DNA of 64,000 nucleotides, taken from Bog-473 sp963779735 (GTDB lineage Bacteria > Actinomycetota > Acidimicrobiia > Acidimicrobiales > RAAP-2). The translations under genes and the position numbers were made by a program. Positions within the stretch are counted from its first letter, which is position 1. Each line of letters begins with the position of its first letter. The notes beneath the pieces were generated by a model. That model did no database searches and was not told the DNA's origin. It saw only the letters and a list, made by a program, of their open reading frames with translations. The stretch is taken from NCBI GenBank assembly GCA_963779735.1, contig CAVZZJ010000007.1, forward strand, positions 124,001 through 188,000. Direction: 5' to 3'. Shown piece after piece: positions 7,617 through 14,938 of the stretch.

Positions 7617-8660
7617 CGCCGTTGGCCTCTGCACCCACGCAGGCGGGATCGAGCGCGTCGGATGGACGGGAGGAGCATGGCGCTGGACGTCCCTGCTGCT
7701 GACCCTCTCCGCCCTCATTGCGGCCCCATTTCTCGCACCCTCGGGCAGTGCAGTGCCCGTTCGCTCGTTGACCCTGTTGATCTTTGTCGGGTCGTCCGTT
7801 CATGTGGCAACGACCGGGTACCTGTTCACCGAGAGGGACATTCGAGCCCACATTTCGGAACATCGCGCTCGCTACGTCTGGACACCGGCAATCCTCATCC
7901 TGTTGGCCGCGTCATTGGCAAGCGCCCTCTCCGCCGCGACCTCAAATGGCTCCAATTGCCCTACTTCGCCTGGCAGTTCTTCCACTTCCACAAGCAGAAC
8001 GTCGGCATGGTCGCGCTGGCGTCGACCTCCAGCGGCCTCCGGGGTCCGTCCGCTCCGGAACGCCGGGCGATGTCGACGGCCGCCTCGTTCGGGGTCTTGG
8101 GGCTGCTGGCACGTCCGGGCCTGCTTCAACTCGGCGATCAGACTCCTCTCCGTGGCTTCTACGTTCTGGCGTTGCTCGGTTTCATCTGTGCTGTGGTTTG
8201 GGGGGTGACGCTCCTCTTGCTCCGTCCGGGACGCGAGCGGAGCGTGGGCGTCGCGACCACCTACCTCGTCGTGCTCCTCTTCTTCACCCCGGTCTTCCTC
8301 TTCCGCTCGCCCTATGCCGCCGTCGGAGGCATGACGATCGGCCACGGACTCCAATATCTGCTGCTGGTCGGACTCGTCGCAGCGGGGAGGAGTCGGGGCA
8401 AGAACCGGGCCGTCGACCTGGCGCTTCTGTTCAATCTCGCCCTGCTCGGCGGCGTCCTCTTGAGCGCTGCCTCCCACCTGCACGATGCTCCGGCGCTGGG
8501 TCGAGCACTCTTCGGCGTCTATCTCGGCGTGGCGATGGCTCACTTCGTGATCGATGCCGGCATCTGGCGGCTGCGTGAGCCCTTCGCTCACGCGTTCATG
8601 GCGTCCCGTGTGCCGTTCCTGGTCCCGCCGGTTCGATCATCGCTAGGCGATAGATCGTGA
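7606..8660 (+). CDS. Polytopic membrane protein with His motif, frameshifted
   Basis: About 350 residues if repaired. The first part (7606 to about 7940) gives three hydrophobic segments, including SLLLTLSALIAAPFLA and LTLLIFVGSSVHVATTGYLF. The second frame (about 7941-8660) gives WQFFHFHKQNVGMVAL, then four to five further helices and a late HFVIDAGIWRLR. The halves join smoothly as SALSAAT-LKWLQLPYF if one C is restored in the ACCTC run at 7939-7943. The histidines (HFHKQN, GHGLQYLL, SHLHDA, AHFVID) are spread over several helices and could bind metal or haem. I know no named family. It lies between the small membrane protein and padR, inside the putative PadR-controlled unit. Confidence 0.6.
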
Positions 8661-8671
8661 TCCGATATAGA
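8648..8671 (+). promoter_or_regulatory. Putative PadR operator/promoter (site 2)
   Basis: CGATAGA (8648-8654), eight bases, then CGATATAGA (8663-8671): the same half-sites and spacing as at 7399-7422. The TATAGA inside it is a good -10 box and the padR ATG begins nine bases after it, so the padR message may be leaderless and autoregulated (inference). Confidence 0.45.
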
Positions 8672-8680
8672 CTCTCCGCC

Positions 8681-9046
8681 ATGGCACGGACCAAGGGAGC
8701 GGCCACGGATCACGGGCCCACGCCCTCGCTCGGCACGTTCGGTCGCTACGCCGGGCCCGCCACGTTGATTCTCTCCAGCCTGGCGCACGGCCCCAAGCAC
8801 GGCTACGCCCTGACCAAGGACATTGAGGAGTTCGCCGGGATCCGACTGGCGCCCGGCACCTTGTACGAGGCGTTGAGCCGCCTGGAAGGTCAACACCTCA
8901 TTGAGGCGCTTCCCAGTGAGGACCGCCGAAAGCCCTACAAGCTCACGACGGCCGGCGCTGCGGCTCTGCGGACCCATCTCAGCGCCCAACGAGAGATCGC
9001 CGAGGTCGGTCTGACCAGGTTGGCTGGCAGCTGGGGCGGCGCGTGA
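8681..9046 (+). CDS. PadR family transcriptional regulator
   Basis: 121 residues. The winged helix-turn-helix typical of PadR is seen: TLILSSLAHGPKHGYALTKDIEE, then LAPGTLYEALSRLEGQHLIEA and the wing DRRKPYKLTTAGAAALRTHL. It is short (PadR-s1 type), with only a brief C-terminal dimerisation helix. ATG 8681 is nine bases after a TATAGA box. Its stop overlaps the GTG of the next gene (GTGA at 9043-9046), a standard actinobacterial pairing of a PadR repressor with a membrane protein it controls. It probably also acts at the matching site near 7.4 kb. Confidence 0.88.
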   Translation: MARTKGAATDHGPTPSLGTFGRYAGPATLILSSLAHGPKHGYALTKDIEEFAGIRLAPGTLYEALSRLEGQHLIEALPSEDRRKPYKLTTAGAAALRTHLSAQREIAEVGLTRLAGSWGGA

Positions 9047-10041
9047 AGGCCAGCGGTTCGGCTGAGGCACACGCCCGGCGCTTGATGCGCCTCTATCCTG
9101 CGACGTGGCGGCGGCGCTACGGGGACGAGTTCGTTGAGCTGTTGATCGCCGAGCTCGCCGAGCGCCCACACTGCCCCTCTCGGACCCTCGATGTCCTCCG
9201 AGGCGGGATGGTGGCCAGATTGAAGGGTGCCGGACTCGTCGGTCCCCTCACCGACCCGCAGAGCCAGGCGTCGACGAGCCTCGCCGTGCTGGGAAGTGCC
9301 CTGGCGCTGTTCTTGACGTTCGGAGTTTCGGTCTGGGCACAGCTCTCCATCGGTTGGCAGTGGTCAGCTCCGAGCACCTCGGCCACCACCATGGCCATGA
9401 TCACCATGTCGGCCTGTGTCCTTCTCTTCGCTCTCGTGGGGGTGGCAGCTGCGATGCCGATAGTCGCCGGTGTCCTGCGGGCCTTTGCCCGTAGTGATGC
9501 TCGGACCCTCCGACGCCCGCTGCTGTTGGTGGTGAGCGGCGCACTCGTGCTGATCGTGGGTAGCCGACACTTCGCCAACGGTTGGCCAGGCACGGGAGGC
9601 CACCCGTGGGCCCACCAGGGTCTGGTTCCCGGCGGCGTCGCGGCGTTCGCCTGGGCTTCGACGCTATCCATCACTTCCTACTGGGCCCATCCGTCTGCGC
9701 TGGCCTCGTTCCCCCCGTCCGAGGTCGCCTGGATGCTCATCAGCCCGTTCGCCCTGTGCGGCGTCGCGGTCGGGGTGGTCAAGTTGGTTCGGCGGGTCGA
9801 CCTCACGTCATCTGCACTGCGATTCGAAGTGCTCGTCGGCAGCGCGGCTGCGGTTGTCATGGAGGCGTTTCTCGGTGCGGCCTGTTGGTGGGTGCTCCGT
9901 GGTGGTTCCGGGCCCAGAGGGCTGTTCCAGACAGGGTCGATCGACGTCGCTGCCTTGTTCCTCATGGCAGGAGCCGTCGTGGTGGCCCTGCGGGCCATGC
10001 AGCGGGCTCGACACGCGGATCTCCTTCTCCGCATCCCTTGA
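9043..10041 (+). CDS. PadR-linked polytopic membrane protein
   Basis: 332 residues. The N-terminal soluble segment carries ARRLMRLYPATWRRRYGDEF and ELLIAELAERP, a motif common in membrane proteins encoded next to PadR regulators in Actinobacteria. About six to seven hydrophobic helices follow (for example ASTSLAVLGSALALFLTFG, MAMITMSACVLLFALVGVA and LLLVVSGALVLIVGS). No catalytic motif seen. It overlaps padR by four bases and is surely co-transcribed. A role in envelope stress or transport control is only a guess. Confidence 0.72.
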   Translation: MKASGSAEAHARRLMRLYPATWRRRYGDEFVELLIAELAERPHCPSRTLDVLRGGMVARLKGAGLVGPLTDPQSQASTSLAVLGSALALFLTFGVSVWAQLSIGWQWSAPSTSATTMAMITMSACVLLFALVGVAAAMPIVAGVLRAFARSDARTLRRPLLLVVSGALVLIVGSRHFANGWPGTGGHPWAHQGLVPGGVAAFAWASTLSITSYWAHPSALASFPPSEVAWMLISPFALCGVAVGVVKLVRRVDLTSSALRFEVLVGSAAAVVMEAFLGAACWWVLRGGSGPRGLFQTGSIDVAALFLMAGAVVVALRAMQRARHADLLLRIP

Positions 10042-10149
10042 CCCCGCTTCGCTCGGATTGGAGTATCGGGTGGGTTGCGGTCCGGTTGCCCTCGTCGATT
10101 TAGCTCGTTTTGCCCCTGAGCGGAGCGGAGCAATCACTAGCCTCGTGCC

Positions 10150-10320
10150 ATGCCCGATTCTCTTCCCGGCCTCGTCATCTGCCGCGTCTGCCTTCGCGCC
10201 GGCCCCAGCGTTGTCGAACTCTTCGCCTTCCATGATGAGGTCGAGGCGGAGGCGTTGAAAGCGGGCTGGGCGTTCCGCAATGGATGGTTGTGTCGGGACT
10301 GCCTCGACGACGAGCCGTAA
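10150..10320 (+). CDS. Small zinc-ribbon protein, 56 aa
   Basis: ORF from ATG 10150 to TAA 10320. Two CxxC knuckles (ICRVC near residue 12 and LCRDC near residue 48) are separated by about 33 residues containing PSVVELFAFHDEVEAEAL and AGWAFRNGW. This arrangement suits a single zinc-bound rubredoxin-like or treble-clef fold. No family name is recognised. It lies 108 bases after the membrane-protein gene and is followed 20 bases later by a strong hairpin, so it looks like a separate or last transcribed unit. Confidence 0.6.
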   Translation: MPDSLPGLVICRVCLRAGPSVVELFAFHDEVEAEALKAGWAFRNGWLCRDCLDDEP

Positions 10321-10340
10321 CACGTGTCTCCGACGGACCG

Positions 10341-10385
10341 CCACATGCCCCCAGTCCGTCGGTGGAACGGACCGGGGGCATGTGG
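10341..10385 (+). terminator. Strong hairpin terminator after the zinc-ribbon gene
   Basis: CCACATGCCCCC (10341-10352) pairs perfectly with GGGGGCATGTGG (10374-10385). After one A/C mismatch, GTCCGT pairs with ACGGAC around a seven-base loop. The stem is about 18 bp. There is no T-run, as is common for actinobacterial terminators. Confidence 0.65.
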
Positions 10386-10450
10386 CGTACCAGCCCCCTC
10401 GAGTCCCCCCTACCTCGACCCCCCTGCGGGCGCGGTGCCGAAGGTGAATG

Positions 10451-10480
10451 TAATCGTCATATATTCTTCATAATCGTCAT
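10451..10480 (+). promoter_or_regulatory. Direct repeat at two-turn spacing upstream of an LLM oxidoreductase
   Basis: TAATCGTCAT occurs at 10451-10460 and again at 10471-10480, exactly 20 bases apart, in an AT-rich patch of otherwise GC-rich DNA. ATTCTTC (from 10462) and GAAGAAT just downstream form an inverted repeat. Same-face repeats like this are typical of response-regulator or dimeric activator sites. The luciferase-like gene starts 117 bases downstream. Confidence 0.35.
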
Positions 10481-10596
10481 GTTAGGAAGAATTTACGAAC
10501 GACAGCCTGGCGCCTGAGAGCGCCCGGAGGGCCCGCATCCATGTCCAGAATCGCGGACGCCCACCAATGGTGGCTGACCGAGAAGGGGTGAAACGT

Positions 10597-11598
10597 ATGG
10601 AGTTCGGAGTTGCCTTCTCGGCGGGTTTCGACGCAGTCGAACAGGCTCAACTCGCCGAGGTGCTGGGCTTCTCGACTGTGGGCTTCTACGACTCACCCGC
10701 TCTGGAGGCCGACGTGTGGATCACGATCGCCAACGTCGTGCAGGCCACGCGCCGCATCCGGGTGGGGACGGAGGTGCTGGTCCCAAGCCTTCGACACCCC
10801 ATGGTGCAGGCATCGGCTATTGCCACCGTTGAGCACCTCGCCCCAGGCAGGTTGTACGTCGGGGTCGGAACGGGCTTCACGGGGCGCATGGCGATGGGTC
10901 AGCGAAGGCTGGCCTGGGCTTCCGTGCGGCAGTTCCTCACCCAGGTGAAGGCGCTGCTCGCGGGCGAGCGGGTGGCGATAGACGGAGCGGTCGCCCAGAT
11001 GCTCCACCCGCCGGCGTTTGCTCCGGCACGCCCCCTCAACGTGCCCATCCTGGTGGCAGCCAACGGCCCGAAGGGTATCGCCGTCGCGCGGGAACTAGGC
11101 GACGGTCTCATGTACGGCGGGGACCCCCGTAACGCCCCCGGCGGCTTCACCACCCTAAAGATGCAGTTGCCGGGCATCGTCCTCGACGACGGCGAGACGC
11201 CATCGTCTCCGCGAGTGGTCCAGGCGGCGCGGATCGGACTTGCCATGCGGTACCACCTGGCCTATGAAGGCTTCTCGAATCCGCCCATGCATGTCGAGAA
11301 CCTGCCCTACGGCGCTGACTGGCTGGAGGCGCTCGAACGGCACCCGAGTCATCTGAGGCACCTGGTTGTGCACAGCCAGCACATGGTCGGCCTCAACGAA
11401 CACGACGCGGCATTTGTCGACCGACACCCCGAAGCATTGGCGGCATTCATCGACCAGACCGTCGTCACGCCTGCCCAGCTCCGTGTCAGTCTCGACTCGC
11501 TCGTCGACGCCGGCGCGACGTGCATTTCGTGTTTTGCCGGCCAAGGCAAGGGTTGGGCCACGGCGATGCGCGCCTTTGCGAAGGCCGTGGACATGTGA
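10597..11598 (+). CDS. LLM-class flavin (F420)-dependent oxidoreductase
   Basis: 333 residues from ATG 10597 (MEFGVAFSAG), with an AAGGGG site ahead; an in-frame ATG at 10567 would add ten unlikely residues. It has the luciferase-like TIM-barrel pattern: early substrate strand, RRIRVGTEVLVPSLRHPMV, AIATVEHLAPGRLYVGVGTG (coenzyme-binding loop) and VPILVAANGPKGIAVARELG. Such enzymes reduce or oxidise alcohols, imines or ketones with F420H2 or FMNH2. Cofactor preference cannot be read directly; F420 is likely in Actinobacteria. Monocistronic; converges on the aldo/keto reductase gene, with no gene in the 99 bases between. Confidence 0.82.
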   Translation: MEFGVAFSAGFDAVEQAQLAEVLGFSTVGFYDSPALEADVWITIANVVQATRRIRVGTEVLVPSLRHPMVQASAIATVEHLAPGRLYVGVGTGFTGRMAMGQRRLAWASVRQFLTQVKALLAGERVAIDGAVAQMLHPPAFAPARPLNVPILVAANGPKGIAVARELGDGLMYGGDPRNAPGGFTTLKMQLPGIVLDDGETPSSPRVVQAARIGLAMRYHLAYEGFSNPPMHVENLPYGADWLEALERHPSHLRHLVVHSQHMVGLNEHDAAFVDRHPEALAAFIDQTVVTPAQLRVSLDSLVDAGATCISCFAGQGKGWATAMRAFAKAVDM

Positions 11599-11697
11599 CG
11601 ACATGTGACACTCCTTGAGGCCCGCGCATCGGGGGCGCCCACTACCGGCCGTTCCGATGGGTGCCGCTGCGGGGCGGCCTCGGCGCCGGAGCGACGG

Positions 11698-12624
11698 CTA
11701 CGAACGGATCGGGTCCAGCCGGCGTCGCGCCTGTTCGTAAAGGTCTGCCGGCAGCGGTCCCTTCTCGGCGATGGCCAGGTTGGAGCGCAGGTGATCCAGG
11801 CTGGAGGTCCCCACGATGGCGCTGCTCAGATCGGGGTGGCTGAGTGTGAACCGCAATGTGAACTCCAGGCGGCTCATCTCTCCCAGGAGGTCGTCGACCC
11901 CCGAGGCCTCCCAGCGGCGCTGGCCTTCGCCCTCGGACAACCCGATCGGACCTTGGCGCCACTCCTTGTCGTCGGCCGGGGCGCCGCGGGCGACACCACC
12001 ACGGATGAGGGTGCCCGCGCCGGCGTCTGCAGCGGCGGTGATCAGTCCCTCGTGCTCACGCTGGATCGCCGAGTAGGGGATCTGGAAGACATCGAAGACG
12101 CCCATGGCGATGTGGTCGGGTAGGTTGGGAAGCGTTCCCGACATGCCGAGAAAGCGGATCTTGCCTTCGTCGCGCAGGGTCAACATGGTCTCGACCGTGC
12201 CGTCGGCTTCCAACTGCGTGCGGCTGGGCGAGATGTGGACCTGTAGGAGGTCGATGCGGTCGGTTCCGAGCCGGCGGAGACTCTGCTCCATGCCGGCCCG
12301 GACGTTCTCGGGTCGGAAGTCGTGGGGAAAGGGTGGGGTGGCACCGGAGGGCGGGTCACCGAGGAGACATCCGCACTTGGAGGCCAGGAAGTACTCGTCA
12401 CGTCGGTGCCCGATATGGCCGCCGATGAGCTCTTCGCTGCGCCCGTAGTCAATTGAGGTGTCGATCAGGTTGATCCCTCCGTCGAGCAAGGCATTGAGCA
12501 GACGTCGGGCCTGTTCGTCATCGATCGCCGGTCCCCGGGGCTGGCCCCTCAGCTCCATGGCCCCATACCCGAGGATGGTCACGTCCGTCCCTGTCCGTCC
12601 CAATGGGCGTGTGGCGATGGTCAT
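11698..12624 (-). CDS. Aldo/keto reductase
   Basis: 308 residues. The catalytic tetrad is visible: Asp in NLIDTSIDYGRSEELIG with Tyr five residues later, Lys in FLASKCG, and His in DLLQVHISPSR. The C-terminal NADPH-binding part has FTLSHPDLSSAIVGTSS and HLRSNLAIAE. The length matches the AKR family. It reduces aldehydes or ketones, or oxidises alcohols, in the cytoplasm. It starts at ATG 12624; 65 bases upstream lies the end of an alpha/beta hydrolase on the same strand, so they may be co-transcribed. Specific substrate unknown. Confidence 0.85.
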   Translation of the reverse strand: MTIATRPLGRTGTDVTILGYGAMELRGQPRGPAIDDEQARRLLNALLDGGINLIDTSIDYGRSEELIGGHIGHRRDEYFLASKCGCLLGDPPSGATPPFPHDFRPENVRAGMEQSLRRLGTDRIDLLQVHISPSRTQLEADGTVETMLTLRDEGKIRFLGMSGTLPNLPDHIAMGVFDVFQIPYSAIQREHEGLITAAADAGAGTLIRGGVARGAPADDKEWRQGPIGLSEGEGQRRWEASGVDDLLGEMSRLEFTLRFTLSHPDLSSAIVGTSSLDHLRSNLAIAEKGPLPADLYEQARRRLDPIRS

Positions 12625-12689
12625 GACCGCACGTTAGTCATCGCGCAGCAACATTGACGCCTTCGACCAGGCTGCCTTCGACCAGGCTG

Positions 12690-13625
12690 TCAGTCGCCGA
12701 AGACGAACTGCTCTATCAGCGCCGCCAATTCGAGAGGAGCGTCGCCCTGGACACTGTGGCCGGCCTCTTCGACGTGGGCGATTTGAGCGGAAGGGAGCCG
12801 GCGCCCAAGTTCTTCTTCGTCTTCGTCGCCCAGCACCGAGTCGGGTCGCATGCCGCGGACGAGCAACAGCGGCACGGTGATCTGCGACACTGCGTCCCAG
12901 AGCTCCTCGTGGCGGGTCACCGGCGGCTCCGACGGAGTCGAGCTGGTTTGGGGCGTCGGCGGCCTGTGCCGAGCCCACCGCCAGACCCAGGTCCCGTCGG
13001 GTTGCTGTTCGGCGTTGTGCAATATGCCCCGCCGAAGGGACGACGGTGACCGGGTCGGGTTGAACCGGGCAGTCCGTTCCAGCAGTTCGTCCAGACTGGC
13101 GAAACTTGGCGGGCCGTTGACGAAATCGGCAATGTGTTTGGCCCGCGCGCTCTTGATGCCGGGCAGAATGTCGACCAGCACGACCTTGCGGACCAGATCC
13201 GGCGCCTCGGCGCTCAGGGCGATCGTGGTGATCCCGCCGAGGGACATGCCGACCACTCCATTGGCTGCCGGGGCGAGCTGGCGGATGGCGGCGGCGACGT
13301 CAACGGCGTTGCCGCGGGCGCTCAACTGGCCCTCAGGGAGATCGCCGGGACCATCGGAGTGGCCGTGCCCGGGGAGATCGATGGCCACCAGCGGACGGTC
13401 CAGGGCCATGGCCACGGTGTCCCAGGTATGGGCGTTCTGAGACCCGCCGTGTACGAGTACCAACTCCGGTTGAGCGTCTTTCCACACCAGCGCACTCAGC
13501 CGCCGGCCGGGCGCCACCTCCACGAACTCGCGCCGTACCACCGGGGGAGTGTCGAAGGGCAGGCCGTACTCGGTCGCGTTCTGGTCGAACAGCCCGAACT
13601 CGTCGTAGTCGATCCGATCCGTCAC
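12690..13625 (-). CDS. Alpha/beta hydrolase
   Basis: 311 residues from GTG 13625 (VTDRIDYDEFGLFDQN); a start at 13652 would add nine Gly-rich residues. The oxyanion motif is LVHGGSQNAHTWD, with GHGHSDGPGD beyond it. The nucleophile elbow is GMSLGGIT, the acid region RGMRPDSVLGDED and the catalytic His EEAGHSVQGD. The complete triad suggests an active esterase, C-C hydrolase or haloperoxidase-like enzyme. It lies 80 bases downstream of an amidohydrolase-2 gene on the same strand, as part of a probable reverse-strand catabolic operon starting at 16663. Confidence 0.85.
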   Translation of the reverse strand: MTDRIDYDEFGLFDQNATEYGLPFDTPPVVRREFVEVAPGRRLSALVWKDAQPELVLVHGGSQNAHTWDTVAMALDRPLVAIDLPGHGHSDGPGDLPEGQLSARGNAVDVAAAIRQLAPAANGVVGMSLGGITTIALSAEAPDLVRKVVLVDILPGIKSARAKHIADFVNGPPSFASLDELLERTARFNPTRSPSSLRRGILHNAEQQPDGTWVWRWARHRPPTPQTSSTPSEPPVTRHEELWDAVSQITVPLLLVRGMRPDSVLGDEDEEELGRRLPSAQIAHVEEAGHSVQGDAPLELAALIEQFVFGD

Positions 13626-13705
13626 TCCGCCCTCGCCTCCGATGCACTGCATGTGGGTCGTGCTGTCGAATGGACCCTACCGGGAGGGGCGGCGCCGTGG
13701 GCCGT

Positions 13706-14923
13706 TCAGGCGAAGGTGAGCTCCCGTGCGTTGTCGGCCATGATGCGGCGCTGGTCGTGGAGCGAGAACGAGGCCACGTTTGCCAGAAAGTCCCGGGGCT
13801 GGGGAAGGCCTTCGGCGTGGGGCCAGTCGGAGCCGAACAGGATGCGCTCGACCGGGAGGTACCTGGCCAGGTCCTCGACGTCGTCCTCGACGAACGGGGC
13901 CACCCAGCAGTGCTCAATGAACTGCTCGGCCGGGTGGGTCGTGAACATGCCGGGGTTCTGACCGTGGAGCATCTCGAGGGTGTGGAGCAACGGCCGGACC
14001 CAGTCGGCGCCGTTCTCTATGTAGGCCACTCGTACGCGGGGGAAGCGCTCGAAGAGTCGGTGAGCCACGAGCACGGTGGCGAAGTCCTGAATGAGCCGGT
14101 GCTTCATGAGGTGTGACGTGATGGTGGCCGCTCCGTCGGCGGCGTCGTGCAGCACCGATTGGCTCCCGCGAATGCCCCAGGTGTTGGCCACGGCCTCGGT
14201 CACGTCGACGTAGCCATCCTCGAAGCCTGCGTGGGCGGTGACGATGACGCCCGCCTCCTGGACCCGGGCCCAGAATGGGTCGAACATCGGGTCGGCGGGG
14301 GAGCGGGTGCCTTCGGCGGTGAAGGCGGGCCCGTTGCGGATGGTGACGATACGGGCGCCGTGATGGAGGCACCACTCCAGCTCGGCGACGGCTCGGTCGA
14401 GGTCGGAGAGGGTCAGGAAGGGGACGGCGAAGATGCGGTTCTGATAGGCGAAGCCCCAGTCCTCTTCCAGCCAGCGGTTGAAAGACCTCAGCACTTCGAC
14501 GGCGGCCTCTATATCGGGCTGCATCGGGCCCTCCATGCACACGCCCTGGGAGGGAAACAGCCAGGCGGCCTCCACGCCTTGATCGTCCATGCAGGCCAGT
14601 CGGGCGTCGCGGTCGAACCATTCGGGGTGGGCGGCGGGCGCTTCGCAGGTCAGCTCGTCGCCCACCCGGGCCTTGTCCGACTTGCCCCGGAAGTAGTCGT
14701 ACAGCGCCCCCGGTCGAGGTCGCATGTGGACGTCGCCCGGACCGGGGATGATCGGGTGGATCCGCTCCCCGAAAAAGTAGCGAGGCTTGCCGTCTATCTC
14801 GCGCAGCACCACACCTCGGTCGGCGAACTTCGGGTCCCGATGGCGGGTGAACGCGTCGCTGGGCTCCCAGTAGTGGTTGTCGGCGTCGAAGAGACTCCCT
14901 AGGTCGTCGGCGGTAGCCGTCAT
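13706..14923 (-). CDS. Amidohydrolase-2 (ACMSD-like) family metal enzyme
   Basis: 405 residues. The metal-site entry motif is FDADNHYWEPSDAF. The mid-barrel His is TAHAGFEDGY, and the late Asp is in ILFGSDWPHAEG. The fold is that of metal-dependent hydrolases/decarboxylases (ACMSD, gamma-resorcylate decarboxylase and relatives). It is closely related over its whole length to the forward-strand gene at 17531-18757; for example both have GVEA-WLFPSQGVCMEGPMQ. It begins 15 bases after the D-aminoacylase-type gene ends, so the two are co-transcribed. Likely a decarboxylase or lactone/amide hydrolase in ring or side-chain catabolism (inference). Confidence 0.85.
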   Translation of the reverse strand: MTATADDLGSLFDADNHYWEPSDAFTRHRDPKFADRGVVLREIDGKPRYFFGERIHPIIPGPGDVHMRPRPGALYDYFRGKSDKARVGDELTCEAPAAHPEWFDRDARLACMDDQGVEAAWLFPSQGVCMEGPMQPDIEAAVEVLRSFNRWLEEDWGFAYQNRIFAVPFLTLSDLDRAVAELEWCLHHGARIVTIRNGPAFTAEGTRSPADPMFDPFWARVQEAGVIVTAHAGFEDGYVDVTEAVANTWGIRGSQSVLHDAADGAATITSHLMKHRLIQDFATVLVAHRLFERFPRVRVAYIENGADWVRPLLHTLEMLHGQNPGMFTTHPAEQFIEHCWVAPFVEDDVEDLARYLPVERILFGSDWPHAEGLPQPRDFLANVASFSLHDQRRIMADNARELTFA

Positions 14924-14938
14924 CTCCTCACCCTCTCG

